Below are positions 1 through 8,686 of a DNA stretch of 64,000 bases, in pieces. The DNA lies in assembly GCA_963751425.1 (NCBI GenBank), contig CAVVUF010000001.1, positions 1,674,001 through 1,738,000 on the forward strand. Direction: 5' to 3'. The notes under the pieces are model-generated. The model did not search any database. It was not told where the DNA came from and saw only the letters and a program-made list of their open reading frames with translations. Positions within the stretch are counted from its first letter, which is position 1. Each line of letters begins with the position of its first letter. The stretch comes from CAVVUF01 sp963751425. Its GTDB lineage: Bacteria > Chloroflexota > Anaerolineae > Anaerolineales > UBA4823. The translations under genes were made by a program, and so were the position numbers.

Positions 1-9
1 TGGTATAAT
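1..9 (+). promoter_or_regulatory. Extended -10 promoter element upstream of prfA
   Basis: The first nine bases read TGG followed by TATAAT, a perfect -10 hexamer with the TGn extension. Any -35 box lies outside the window. A transcript starting near base 16 would have a leader of about 70 nt before prfA. The position could also fall inside the tail of an upstream transcription unit that cannot be seen. Confidence 0.45.
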
Positions 10-84
10 CAAACCTTGCCAAAATAGGGACTCTTCCGCAGGAAAATCCAAAGAGCCTCAGTTAATTGAACGAAGAAGGTTGCA

Positions 85-1159
85 ATGTTAGACAAACTTG
101 CTGGAATTGAAAGCCGTTATCAAGAACTCATCAAGCTTCTTGAAGAGGTTGGGGACGACTACCAGCGCGCTGCCGAATTGAACAAAGAGCGCACTGATTT
201 AGAGCCGGTCTATGACAAATGTGTGGAATACCGGCAGGCCCTGCAGCATTTAGAAGAAGCTCAGCTCATCAAAGATGGTGATGATCAGGACCTGCGCATC
301 CTGGCTGAGGCGGAAATTCTCGAGCTTGAGCCAGCCATCAGCCACATCGAAAGCGAATTGAAAAATATGCTCCTGCCAAAGGACAAACGGGATGCCCGCA
401 ATGTCATCATGGAAATCCGCGCCGGCACCGGCGGTGATGAAGCCGCCTTGTTCGCCGCTGATTTATTTCGCATGTACAGCCGCTACGCTGAAAACCGCCG
501 CTGGGCGATCGATGTGCTCTCCTCGAGCGAGATCGGCATCGGCGGTTACAAAGAAATTATCTTCAATGTCAAAGGGCGCAGGCGCCTATTCCCGCCTGAA
601 ATATGAATCCGGTGTCCACCGTGTCCAGCGCGTGCCTGTCACCGAATCCTCAGGACGCATCCATACCTCCACCGCCACGGTTGCCGTGCTCGCCGAAGTG
701 GACGAAGTCGAGGTTGACATCCCCGAAAGCGATATCAATATTGATGTATTCCGTTCTTCCGGCGCGGGCGGGCAGAACGTGCAGAAGAACGCCACCGCCG
801 TGCGCATCACTCACCTCCCTACCGGCATCGTGGTCGCCTGCCAGGATGAGCGTTCGCAGCTCCAAAACAAAATGCGCGCCATGAGCATTTTGCGCGCCCG
901 TCTCTACGAGATTGAAGAAGAAAAACGCCGCCTCTCCATCGAAGAAGACCGCCGTTCCCAGGTGGGCACCGGCGAGCGCTCTGAAAAAATCCGCACCTAT
1001 AACTACCCTCAATCGCGGGTTACCGATCACCGCATCAACTTATCCACTTATAATATCTCCGGCTTCATGGCTGGCAACCTGGACGAGTTCATCGAAGAGC
1101 TTTCCACCCGCGATGAAACCGAACGCTTATCAGCCATTAGCGTCGAAGATGAGGCATGA
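85..1159 (+). CDS. prfA: Peptide chain release factor 1 (reading frame broken by one base)
   Basis: Class I release factor that reads UAA and UAG in the ribosomal A site and triggers peptide hydrolysis. The N-terminal half is in one frame (85-606) and the C-terminal half in the next (to 1159). Removing one G near 575-582 restores a continuous protein of about 358 residues, the normal RF1 length. The anticodon-like PxT motif appears as PVT in RVPVTES, which fits RF1 rather than the SPF of RF2, and the catalytic GGQ follows in SSGAGGQNVQ near residue 230. A GAAGAAGG ribosome site at 72-79 supports the ATG at 85. The stop overlaps the prmC start (ATGA), so the two genes are coupled. RF1 is normally essential, so a sequencing indel is likelier than real loss. 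Confidence 0.93.
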
Positions 1160-2023
1160 TCGGCAATCGTCTCCCTTTGCTCCGCCAGCAGCTCGAACCC
1201 TATAGTGACACCGCCAACCTGGATGCCCAGGTGTTATTGGCGCATCTCCTCGAAAAACCGCGCGCCTGGGTGCTGGCTCATCCCGAAGTCCAGCTCACCA
1301 GCGATCAGGAACAATCCTTAACCCACGCCCTGGAGCGCCTGCAAAATGGTGAGCCGTTACCTTACGTGCTCGGAGAATGGGAGTTCTTCGGGTTAAGTTT
1401 CCAGGTCACCCCGGCTGTCCTCATCCCCCGTCCCGAAACAGAATTGCTGGTCGAGCAGGCCCTAAAGGCGCTGCAAGCCCGCCCTAATATCCTTTCCATC
1501 GCCTCGCAGCAGCTTTGCCTCGCCGATATCGGCACAGGCTCAGGCTGCATCGCCATTTCGCTGGCATACCACCTCCCCGGCGTCCAAATTCTTGCCACAG
1601 ATCTCTCCAATGCAGCTCTGCAAGTCGCCCGCCTCAACGCCCGCCGCCACCAGGTGTCCGACCGCACCCGCTTCCTGCAAGCCGACCTGCTGGACGCCAT
1701 CGCTCCAATCCCCACCTTCCACCTCCTCTGCGCCAACCTTCCCTACATTCCCCAGGCAGCTCTCGCCAGCCTGCCGGTCTTCAAGCACGAGCCTTCCCTG
1801 GCACTCGACGGTGGACCGGACGGCCTGAAGTTGGATTGACCGGCTGCTGCACGCGGCCCGGTCTCGCCTGGCGCCTGGAGGTTTGCTGCTCCTCGAGATC
1901 GAAGCCTCCCAGGGTCAATCGGCTTCTGCCCTTGCCCGGCGAGTTTTTCCCGCCGCCTCCATCCGCCTCCTGCCTGACCTGGCCGGTCGTGACCGCCTGG
2001 TCAGCATCCAGCTCCCTGAGTAA
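1156..2023 (+). CDS. prmC: Release factor glutamine methyltransferase PrmC (HemK), reading frame broken near its end
   Basis: SAM-dependent enzyme that methylates the glutamine of the GGQ motif in release factors, which fits its four-base overlap with prfA. The N-terminal helical domain is followed by the SAM-binding motif DIGTGSGCIAISLA around residues 120-133. The catalytic NPPY motif appears as NLPY (CANLPYIP, near residue 195). The frame ends early at 1839. Deleting one G at about 1832-1836 continues it through LIDRLLHAARSRL to a TAA at 2021-2023, giving about 288 residues, the usual length. This is the second single-base break in this gene pair, so an assembly error is the simplest explanation. 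Confidence 0.9.
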
Positions 2024-2040
2024 CTTTCCTGGAGAAGAGC

Positions 2041-2853
2041 ATGTACGTATTTCTCTCGAAATTCATTCCCCCCTTAGTTTACCCCCTCGGTCTGATCATC
2101 CTCCTCATCCTGCTCTCCCTCTTTCTTTACAAGCGGGTCCGCTGGCAGCGCCTGGTGCTGGTCCTTTCCCTCGTGATCCTGCTTGTTTTCAGCAACCGTT
2201 GGACAGCCGCCTGGCTGACGCGTTCCCTCGAGTGGCGCTACTTTACCCCAGCCGAGCTCACCTCTACCAGCCTTCAAGCCCGCCAATCCCCCGTCGCAGA
2301 TGTGATCGTCGTCCTGGGCGGTGGCACAGAGTCCTTCCTCGCTCCGCGCCCCCTCGTCGAAGTCAATAGCGCCGGGGACCGCGTCCTGTACGCTGCCTAT
2401 CTCTATAAACAAGGCGCCGCCCCTCACCTCTTGCTCAGCGGTGGTCGCATCGATTGGTTGAGCGCGGGTGATTCCCCGGCTCAGGATATGGCTTCTCTCC
2501 TGGCTCTCATGGATGTTCCCGAAGATGCCCTTTGGTTGGAGCCGCGTTCCCTCAACACCGCCGAGAATGCGATTGAAGCCAAGAAATTCCTAAACCCCAA
2601 GGGCATCCAGCGCATCATCCTGGTTACCTCCGCCGCTCACATGCCCCGTGCCGTAAAACTATTTGAAGACCAGGGCTTCGAAGTGATTCCCGCCCCAACC
2701 GATTATGACCTCACTGAAGAGGATTGGCAATCTCTCACCCACGCTAACCTGCTGACGCAGGTGTACAACCTGCTCCCCTCGGCCTCCAACCTTTCTTCCA
2801 CCACCAGTTCTCTAAAAGAATACTTGGGTATGCTGGTCAACACACTCCGGTAA
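2041..2853 (+). CDS. YdcF/ElyC/SanA-family (DUF218) membrane protein
   Basis: 270 residues. Two hydrophobic segments at about residues 10-30 and 37-55 anchor it in the membrane, and a DUF218 domain follows. The domain shows VIVVLGGG near residue 85, a glycine-rich LLLSGGR near 130 and LNTAENAIEA near 175, all typical of the YdcF/ElyC/SanA family. Family members affect envelope and peptidoglycan integrity, and the substrate is not settled, so no precise reaction is claimed. The ATG is preceded by GGAGAAG at 2031-2037, a good ribosome site. It starts 17 nt after the restored prmC stop and probably belongs to the prfA-prmC operon. It converges with the minus-strand gene that follows. Confidence 0.8.
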   Translation: MYVFLSKFIPPLVYPLGLIILLILLSLFLYKRVRWQRLVLVLSLVILLVFSNRWTAAWLTRSLEWRYFTPAELTSTSLQARQSPVADVIVVLGGGTESFLAPRPLVEVNSAGDRVLYAAYLYKQGAAPHLLLSGGRIDWLSAGDSPAQDMASLLALMDVPEDALWLEPRSLNTAENAIEAKKFLNPKGIQRIILVTSAAHMPRAVKLFEDQGFEVIPAPTDYDLTEEDWQSLTHANLLTQVYNLLPSASNLSSTTSSLKEYLGMLVNTLR

Positions 2854-2865
2854 CCGGTTTTTTCT

Positions 2866-2938
2866 CTCCTCTCCGAAACGAAGAGGAGCCTGTCCTGAGC
2901 ACAGCGAAGGAACCAGGGGTGAGGTTTTTTCTCTCACC
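2866..2938 (+). repeat. Short convergent spacer with two inverted repeats and a REP-like element
   Basis: The 80-bp spacer between two convergent genes holds CTCCTCT (2866-2872) pairing with AGAGGAG (2882-2888), and GGTGAG (2918-2923) pairing with CTCACC (2933-2938). Between them at 2889-2912 lies CCTGTCCTGAGCACAGCGAA followed by GGAA. From memory this resembles a short interspersed sequence found in spacers of many environmental bacteria. Neither hairpin is followed by a clear U-tract, so a terminator role is only plausible from the convergent position. Confidence 0.35.
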
Positions 2939-4465
2939 TCCAATTCTTAAACTCCTCCCAAACCTCTTGTAATGGTACCCTTGGGTTCCGACAGATATAG
3001 ATCCCCGTATTTTCGTAAGCCATGGCATAGGGGTGATAGGTTTGGCCTGCATAGACTACATTCTCAAAATACTTCCGCAGCACTTCCGGCCTCATCCCAA
3101 TGGCGATGATTTCCTCGCCCGAATACCCCCTCAGCCCCCAATAGAAATAATTCTGGTGCCCACTGATCGCCTTCGGCAACCCCAGCTTGGGGCCATAAAA
3201 ATCGATCGCCCCTGCCTGCCCATAATTTCCGGTTAAGATCACCGCCCTGGCTTGTTCCTCCTCAGGCAGCGATCCGTGCACCTTTGCAACAGCTTGCGCC
3301 ATTTCTGGCCATCCGAACCGGTCGGCAAAGAGCTGCGGCAGTGCCGATTCCTGGAAGGTCTCGATCTTAGGTTGGCGTAGCCGCAGCTTCTCGGTATACT
3401 GGATATAAGCCTCGGGGGAAAGCACCGGCAGGAATAAGGGCGCCGTGACCAGTCCACCGATCACCAGCACAGTTAAGTAAGCTGGCTTCAACCAGGCCGG
3501 TTTTCCAACCAATCCCGCCTCCATCCAGGTCGCCCCACCTGCGAACAGGATTGGGAAGGCCGGTGCCAGGTAGTAGGTGCGACCCTCGGTGACCAGCAGG
3601 ATACCCAGGATAAAAACGAAGGTCCATCCCAAAAAACGATACCGTTTCCCTTCACGATGGAAGAAAAGCCACCCCAAACCTCCCAACCAGACCGGCAGCG
3701 TGAGCGGGTGCAGGAAGATGACCTCATCCAAAATAAACTGCAGCGGGTTCAAGCTCACATTCCGCCCGCTTTCACGGATATTCCGGAGCAGCTCCAGCAT
3801 CGGGAATCCGTGCTGGATCATCCAGATTAGGTTCGGCAAAAAGATTAACAGCGCGATCGCCCCGCCAGCTACGAACCAGCGGTTGAAAATCAGCTTCCTG
3901 GCCGGGGTCAGGAGCAGCCCCGCCAGGATCGCCGCCCCAAACATCAGCATGGTGTTCTTATTCATCAATCCAATCCCCGCCAGGATCCCAAAACCGATCC
4001 AAAGCCGGGTGTTCCCGGTCCTGACCATACGTACCAGCAGGCCGCACACCCCACCCAGATGAGCGGCTCCACCGCATTCATCGACAGGTAGCTGTGAATG
4101 GTCAAAAAGACCCCCGCACTGATCACGCACACCCCCGCCAGGGCTTGCGCGAAAACCTTCCCGCCCAATTCTGCCACCAGCCAGCCATTGACCAGGACCA
4201 GCCCGGCTCCTAACAGCGCCGAGATGGCGTGGATGCCTGCCACCGAGCGTCCAAAAATCAGAGGTGCCAGCCAGCCCAGGAAGGCTGTCAGCGGGGGCAT
4301 ATCCACGTACCCCCAGGCCAGGTGCTGCCCAGCGGCCAGGAAATACAGCTCATCCACGAACAACCCATAATTTCTGGCGGTCAGCAGGTGCAGCAGCAGC
4401 TTGAGGCCTGCCATGGCGGCGAGGATGATCACGGAGGCGGTCAGGTATCTACGATAGGGAGACAT
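2934..4465 (-). CDS. PMT/ArnT-like membrane glycosyltransferase (GT-C, reading frame broken)
   Basis: Multipass membrane protein of the dolichyl-phosphate-mannose mannosyltransferase superfamily, which moves a sugar from a polyprenyl-phosphate carrier to an acceptor outside the membrane. The start carries the family signature FVDELYFLAAG and DMPPLTAF in the first periplasmic loop, near residues 35-60. The frame breaks near 4031-4045, where one missing base separates EPLIWVGCAA from LLVRMVRTGN. Joined, the protein is about 510 residues, normal for the family. The ATG at 4465 is preferred; a GTG at 4495 would add ten residues with no better ribosome site. It is the only minus-strand gene in the window and stands alone between a convergent and a divergent neighbour. 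Its acceptor is unknown. Confidence 0.75.
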
Positions 4466-4545
4466 GGTGGCAAGTAACACTCCTGCTTTGATCACTCATT
4501 GTGAGGCGGTTTATATCAAAGAAATCTGAGTTTCAGAGTCACTTA

Positions 4546-4573
4546 ATTATAGCCATGATCGTTTGATTGTCTA
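4546..4573 (-). promoter_or_regulatory. Putative sigma-70-type promoter of the minus-strand glycosyltransferase
   Basis: Read on the minus strand, TAGACA (4573-4568) is separated by 16 nt from a perfect TATAAT (4551-4546). Transcription would start near 4539, about 70 nt before the ATG at 4465. Found by eye only. Confidence 0.45.
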
Positions 4574-4622
4574 CTGCAAGTCCTGCAGTCCCATAATCTT
4601 TTCTTTTTATCCGCCTTTTCCC

Positions 4623-4639
4623 CCGATAATCTTTATCGG
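4623..4639. promoter_or_regulatory. Perfect inverted repeat between divergent promoters
   Basis: CCGATAA (4623-4629), a 3-nt centre and TTATCGG (4633-4639) form a perfect 7-bp dyad between the minus-strand promoter and the pcrA promoter. It could be an operator for one or both, or a stem-loop. No regulator gene lies next to it. Confidence 0.3.
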
Positions 4640-4650
4640 CCCTTTCCGTT

Positions 4651-4697
4651 TTTTCCGTGTCCATATTTTCATCCGTGAAACCCGTGTTCATCCGTGA
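4651..4697 (+). repeat. Three short direct repeats containing TCCGTG
   Basis: The hexamer TCCGTG recurs at about 4654, 4672 and 4691 in similar surroundings (TTTCCGTGTCC, CATCCGTGAAA, CATCCGTGAGC), roughly 18-19 bp apart. This is about two helical turns, so regulator binding is possible, but so is a degenerate intergenic filler repeat. The 4496-4752 spacer contains no gene that I can support. Confidence 0.25.
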
Positions 4698-4714
4698 GCC
4701 CATTTTTTCCCTTC

Positions 4715-4743
4715 TTGCACCGCCTCCTAAGTCCGGGTAGAAT
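4715..4743 (+). promoter_or_regulatory. Promoter of pcrA, predicted to give a leaderless transcript
   Basis: TTGCAC (4715-4720), a 17-nt spacer and TAGAAT (4738-4743) form a good -35/-10 pair. The expected start of transcription, about 4750-4752, is only 1-3 nt before the pcrA ATG at 4753. The SD-like GGGAAGG at 4744-4750 is too close to the ATG to act normally and would not be transcribed in full. Confidence 0.5.
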
Positions 4744-4752
4744 GGGAAGGCT

Positions 4753-6933
4753 ATGGACCTCCTCAAAGGCCTCAACCCACAACAGCAGCAAGCGGTCACC
4801 GCCGGCACCGGTCCCGTGCTCGTCCTGGCGGGCCCCGGCTCCGGCAAGACCCGCGTCCTCACCCAGCGCATCGCCTACCTGATCGGCAACCTGGGTGTGC
4901 GTCCTTACCACATCCTGGCGGTCACCTTCACCAACAAGGCTGCCCGCGAGATGGAGCACCGCGTCGAGGGTCTGCTTGCAGGTGCGGCTCAGGGTCTCAC
5001 CCTTGGCACCTTCCATGCCACCTGTGCCCGCATCCTGCGCCGCGAAGCCGAGCACCTGCCCTTCAATTCAAACTTCGTCATCTTCGACGATGATGACCAG
5101 ATCGGCATCGTCAAGCGTGCCCTGCAAGATCTCAACGTGGATGAAAAGCGCTACAAACCGCAGGGGATTTTAGCCTCCATCTCGAATGCAAAGAACGAGC
5201 TGGTCCAGCCGGACGATTACCCAATCGAGACTTACCGCGACGAAGTGGTCAAACGGGTCTACCGCCGCTACCAGGAGCTGCTCTTAGCCAATAACGGCGT
5301 GGATTTCGATGACCTGCTCTACTGGGTCGCCATGCTCTTCGAGACCAACCAGCCCGTGCGTGAAAGGTACGCCCGGCGCTTCGAGCATGTCTTGGTCGAC
5401 GAGTTCCAGGACACTAACCTGGCCCAGTACCAGCTTCTCAAGCATGTCGCCTCCTTTCACCGCAACATCTTTGTGGTCGGCGACACCGACCAATCCATCT
5501 ACGCCTGGCGCGGCGCCGATTACCGCAACCTGCTGCGCTTCGAAGAAGATTATCCCGATACCCAGGTGATCCTGCTGGAGCAGAACTACCGCTCCACCCA
5601 GGCCATCCTGGATACTGCCATGGCGGTGATCGACCGCAACCCGCACCGCAAGCCCAAGCGTCTCTTCACCGAACGGGGCGCCGGGCGCCGGGCGGTCCTC
5701 CACGAAGCCTACGACGATCGCGGCGAGGCCGCCTTTGTCATCGACACCATCGCCAGCCTGGTGGCGAAGGAGGCTGCCAGGCCGGGCGACTTCGCCGTCA
5801 TGTACCGCACCAATGCCCAGTCCCGCATCCTGGAAGAAGCCTTCTTGAAAGCCAACCTGCCCTACCGCTTGGTGGGTGCCCAGCGCTTCTATGGGCGAAG
5901 GGAGATCAAAGATACCATCGCCTATCTGCGCCTGGTCTACAACCCTGAGGACGAGATCAGCCTGACGCGCGTCATCAACACCCCCACGCGCGGCATCGGC
6001 GACAAGAGCATGGTCGCCCTGCGCACCTACGCGCGCAAGAAAGGGGTAACCCCCTCCACGCTGCTGCTCTCTATGGCCAAAGGCGAGGATAGTGAGTGTG
6101 AGAAGATCTTCCAGCCAAGGGCGCTATCTGCCTTTGTAAGCTTCGGGAAGCTGCTGACGGCTTGGCGAGCCGCGGCGGCGGATCTGCCCCCCATGGAGCT
6201 GATGGACCGCATCCTGACAGATATAGAATATCGCATGTATATCGACGATGGCACCGAAGAGGGCAGCGATCGTTGGGAAAACGTCATGGAGCTGCGCCGC
6301 TTGGCAGCCGAATACAAGGATCGCAGTCTTTCCGATTTTCTGGAGGATATCGCCCTGGTTTCCGATCAAGATACCCTGCAGAGTGAGGCAAATGTGCCCA
6401 CGCTGCTCACCCTGCATGCTGCCAAGGGGCTGGAGTTCGGGGTTGTCTTCATCGTCGGTCTAAACGATGGCACGCTGCCGCACTCCCGCTCCTTCGATGA
6501 TCCCGATTCGATGGAAGAAGAGCGCCGGCTGTTCTACGTAGGCATCACCCGCGCTAAGGACCGCCTCTACCTGTCTTTCGCCCAGAACCGCAGCCTGTAC
6601 GGCTATGCGGAACCAAGCGATCCTTCACGCTTTTTAAATGACATCCCCGACGGCTTGTGGGAGGAGAGCACAGGCCGTTCTGGCAGAAATATGCGGGAAA
6701 CCCACCGCCGGGCTGAAACCTGGCAGCCTTCTTCCCGAGAAAAGCCAGCGGTCAAACCCCCGCAGGCCATCCAATACCCGCCCGGAACCCATGTAATTCA
6801 CCCGGTGTGGGGTGAGGGCATGGTGCTCAACAGTCGCTTCCAGGATGACGATGAGGTGGTCGATATCTTCTTCGATAGCATGGGCATGAAACGTGTAGCC
6901 GCCTCACTGGCTCACTTGGAAATCAAACGTTAA
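4753..6933 (+). CDS. pcrA: ATP-dependent 3'-5' DNA helicase, PcrA/UvrD family
   Basis: Superfamily 1A helicase of 726 residues acting in nucleotide-excision repair, mismatch repair and clearing of recombination intermediates. Visible motifs in order are the Q-motif region LNPQQQQAV, Walker A GPGSGKT (residues 27-33), motif Ia VTFTNKAA, Walker B VDEFQDTN, motif III GDTDQSIYAWRGA, motif IV EQNYRST, motif V TLHAAKGLEF and motif VI RRLFYVGITRA. The C-terminal GTHVIHPVWGEGMV matches the Tudor-like RNA-polymerase-interaction segment of PcrA/UvrD. The ATG at 4753 opens with a natural PcrA N-terminus although the ribosome site is poorly spaced, consistent with leaderless expression. Whether it should be called pcrA or uvrD cannot be decided from sequence alone. 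Confidence 0.95.
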   Translation: MDLLKGLNPQQQQAVTAGTGPVLVLAGPGSGKTRVLTQRIAYLIGNLGVRPYHILAVTFTNKAAREMEHRVEGLLAGAAQGLTLGTFHATCARILRREAEHLPFNSNFVIFDDDDQIGIVKRALQDLNVDEKRYKPQGILASISNAKNELVQPDDYPIETYRDEVVKRVYRRYQELLLANNGVDFDDLLYWVAMLFETNQPVRERYARRFEHVLVDEFQDTNLAQYQLLKHVASFHRNIFVVGDTDQSIYAWRGADYRNLLRFEEDYPDTQVILLEQNYRSTQAILDTAMAVIDRNPHRKPKRLFTERGAGRRAVLHEAYDDRGEAAFVIDTIASLVAKEAARPGDFAVMYRTNAQSRILEEAFLKANLPYRLVGAQRFYGRREIKDTIAYLRLVYNPEDEISLTRVINTPTRGIGDKSMVALRTYARKKGVTPSTLLLSMAKGEDSECEKIFQPRALSAFVSFGKLLTAWRAAAADLPPMELMDRILTDIEYRMYIDDGTEEGSDRWENVMELRRLAAEYKDRSLSDFLEDIALVSDQDTLQSEANVPTLLTLHAAKGLEFGVVFIVGLNDGTLPHSRSFDDPDSMEEERRLFYVGITRAKDRLYLSFAQNRSLYGYAEPSDPSRFLNDIPDGLWEESTGRSGRNMRETHRRAETWQPSSREKPAVKPPQAIQYPPGTHVIHPVWGEGMVLNSRFQDDDEVVDIFFDSMGMKRVAASLAHLEIKR

Positions 6934-6974
6934 GAAAGACGTTAAAGCCCTTCCCCCTCTGGCGGGTTACGGCT

Positions 6975-6980
6975 TATAAT
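6975..6980 (+). promoter_or_regulatory. -10 element immediately before tsaE (possible leaderless start)
   Basis: A perfect TATAAT at 6975-6980 ends 6 nt before the ATG at 6987, so transcription would begin at or next to the start codon. I see no convincing -35 at 16-18 nt upstream and no ribosome site before either possible ATG (6987 or 7011). It may drive tsaE-tsaB-rimI-udg. Confidence 0.4.
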
Positions 6981-6986
6981 CTTGGC

Positions 6987-7481
6987 ATGCCGATCCTCTC
7001 ATCCCATTCCATGGAAATCATCAGCCGCAGCGCAGAGCAAACGCGCCGCGTGGGAATGCGCCTCGGCACCCTCCTCAAGCAAGGCGATGTGATCCACCTG
7101 ATTGGCGACCTGGGAGCGGGCAAGACCACCTTTATTCAGGGTGTCAGCGCCGGTTGGGGTTCTTTAGACCCGGCTACGAGCCCAACTTTTGTTCTGGTGA
7201 ACGTCTATCGCCGTCCGAACAGCCAGGTCCTTTATCACCTGGATGCTTACCGGTTATCAAGCGCCCAGGATGCCTGGGAGTTGGATTTGGACGAGATGTT
7301 TGAGAATGGTCCGCTTCTCGTAGAATGGGCGGATCGTATTTGCGAAGCGTTGCCGGTTGACTTTATGAGCGTAAAGTTAACCTTGGTGGATGAGAACCAG
7401 CGCGATTTGCTCATCGACGCGCACGGTTCACGCTATGAGACGCTCCTGACCGCATTCCGCAAGGGCGTATATGGAGGCTGA
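6987..7481 (+). CDS. tsaE: tRNA t6A37 biosynthesis ATPase TsaE
   Basis: P-loop ATPase that works with TsaB and TsaD to attach threonylcarbamoyl to A37 of ANN-decoding tRNAs. It has 164 residues, with Walker A GDLGAGKTT at residues 40-48, a conserved SPTFVLVN segment and the typical YHLDAYRL and LVEWADRI motifs. The first ATG (6987) is taken because the -10 box places transcription there. An ATG at 7011 (MEIISRSAEQ) would give an N-terminus closer to most TsaE proteins, and neither has a ribosome site. tsaB begins directly after the stop codon, so the t6A genes are co-transcribed. Confidence 0.93.
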   Translation: MPILSSHSMEIISRSAEQTRRVGMRLGTLLKQGDVIHLIGDLGAGKTTFIQGVSAGWGSLDPATSPTFVLVNVYRRPNSQVLYHLDAYRLSSAQDAWELDLDEMFENGPLLVEWADRICEALPVDFMSVKLTLVDENQRDLLIDAHGSRYETLLTAFRKGVYGG

Positions 7482-8150
7482 ATGCTTCTGGCGATAGACA
7501 CCTCGACACGTTATGCAGGCGTCGCCCTTTATGATGGCATCCAGGTGACCGGTGAAGTAGTATGGATCAGCCAGGACCACCATACAGTGGAACTGGTGCC
7601 GGTCATTGTTGAGGTATTACAGCGTGCCGGGAAAAAAGTTGCTGACCTGACTGCTGTGGGGGTAGCCTTGGGGCCGGGCTCGTTTACCGGACTGCGCATT
7701 GGTCTGTCCGTTGCAAAGGGCATGGCGCTCGGCGCCCATCTCCCCCTGTTAGGCATTCCCACGCTGGATATCCTGGCTGCTGCCCAGCCCATCCGCGACC
7801 TCCCCCTGGTGGCCGTTTTACAGGCAGGTCGCAACCACCTGGCAGTCGGTCACTATAATGTCGTTGCAGATGGCTGGAGCCAGGTGGGGAACCTGCAAAT
7901 CAAGGACGTCACCACCTTGGGTCACAGCATTCATTCACCTACCCTGGTATGCGGCGAGCTGTCAGAAGAGGAGCGGGCGATCCTTGCCCGCAAGCGTAAA
8001 AATGTGCTGTTGGCTTCTCCTGCCCAATGCTTGCGGAGGCCTTCCTTCCTGGCAGAGCTGGCCTGGATCCGCCTGCAGGCTGGCCAGGTGGATGATCCTA
8101 TCACAATGGCGCCTATCTATCTCCACATCGGGGAGCCAATTCCTGCATGA
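7482..8150 (+). CDS. tsaB: tRNA t6A37 threonylcarbamoyltransferase complex dimerization subunit TsaB
   Basis: 222-residue ASKHA-fold protein that lacks transferase activity itself but pairs with TsaD and is the scaffold for TsaE binding. The N-terminus MLLAIDTSTRYAGVALYDG and the GLGPGSFTGLRIGLS-like segment (here ALGPGSFTGLRIGLSVAKG, residues about 63-81) are diagnostic. The ATG follows the tsaE stop without a gap, with GGAGG at 7471-7475 inside the end of tsaE. The stop overlaps the rimI start in ATGA. The catalytic partner tsaD is not in this window. Confidence 0.93.
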   Translation: MLLAIDTSTRYAGVALYDGIQVTGEVVWISQDHHTVELVPVIVEVLQRAGKKVADLTAVGVALGPGSFTGLRIGLSVAKGMALGAHLPLLGIPTLDILAAAQPIRDLPLVAVLQAGRNHLAVGHYNVVADGWSQVGNLQIKDVTTLGHSIHSPTLVCGELSEEERAILARKRKNVLLASPAQCLRRPSFLAELAWIRLQAGQVDDPITMAPIYLHIGEPIPA

Positions 8151-8686
8151 GTAGCCCCCTGATCTTGTTCCGCTCAATGCAGATGGAAGATATCGAACAG
8201 GTGGTTGCCATCGACCGGCTTTCTTTCAGCCTGCCTTGGCCCACCAGCTCATACCGTTTCGAGCTGCTTGAGAACAAGGCTTCACGTCTTTGGGTCTCTG
8301 AACAAATCGGAGATGGTTCACCTGGTCAGATCGTGGCGATGATTGTTGTCTGGAACATTGTGGACGAGGCGCATATTGCCACGATTGCCGTCCACCCCGA
8401 ATACCGCCGGCTTGGAATTGGAAAACACTTGCTCGCTTACGCGTTAAAAGATGCGGTTCAACAGGGAATGCACACAGCTACCCTCGAAGTGAGAGCTGGC
8501 AACCAGGCTGCTCAAACCATGTATCGCCAGTTTGGTTTTGCAATCGTCGGGACCCGCCTGCATTATTACCAGGACAACCAGGAAGATGCCATGATTATGA
8601 CCGCTCGTCTTGATAACCTGGCAAGTTGGGTCCAGGCAACAGAGAATACCATGATCTTAAGCCAGGAGGCTCACTGTGAAAGCTGA
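8147..8686 (+). CDS. rimI: Ribosomal-protein-S18-alanine N-acetyltransferase-like GNAT protein RimI
   Basis: GNAT-fold N-acetyltransferase, 179 residues. The acetyl-CoA site is seen in VHPEYRRLGIGKHLL (near residues 85-99, matching the Q/RxxGxG/A motif), followed by LEVRAGNQAAQTMYRQFGF, typical of RimI. RimI acetylates the N-terminal alanine of S18, and placement after tsaE-tsaB is the common bacterial order. The true substrate in this organism is inferred. The start overlaps the tsaB stop by four bases and the 3' end overlaps the next gene by 11 bases, so the four genes are tightly coupled. Confidence 0.88.
   Translation: MSSPLILFRSMQMEDIEQVVAIDRLSFSLPWPTSSYRFELLENKASRLWVSEQIGDGSPGQIVAMIVVWNIVDEAHIATIAVHPEYRRLGIGKHLLAYALKDAVQQGMHTATLEVRAGNQAAQTMYRQFGFAIVGTRLHYYQDNQEDAMIMTARLDNLASWVQATENTMILSQEAHCES

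Noticed and set aside
85..1159. Programmed +1 frameshift in prfA like that of prfB
   Set aside because: The prfB site needs an in-frame UGA directly at the slip codon with an upstream SD-like element. Here the out-of-frame stop is about 25 bases downstream, is UGA (not read by RF1), and no such element is seen. A one-base sequencing indel is simpler, especially with a second break in prmC.
2861..2940. Intrinsic terminators between the convergent genes
   Set aside because: Both hairpins lack a following U-tract in either direction. They are reported only as inverted repeats.
4669..5055. Minus-strand open frame over the start of pcrA
   Set aside because: Antisense to conserved helicase motifs. 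GC-rich coding sequence commonly produces such mirror frames.
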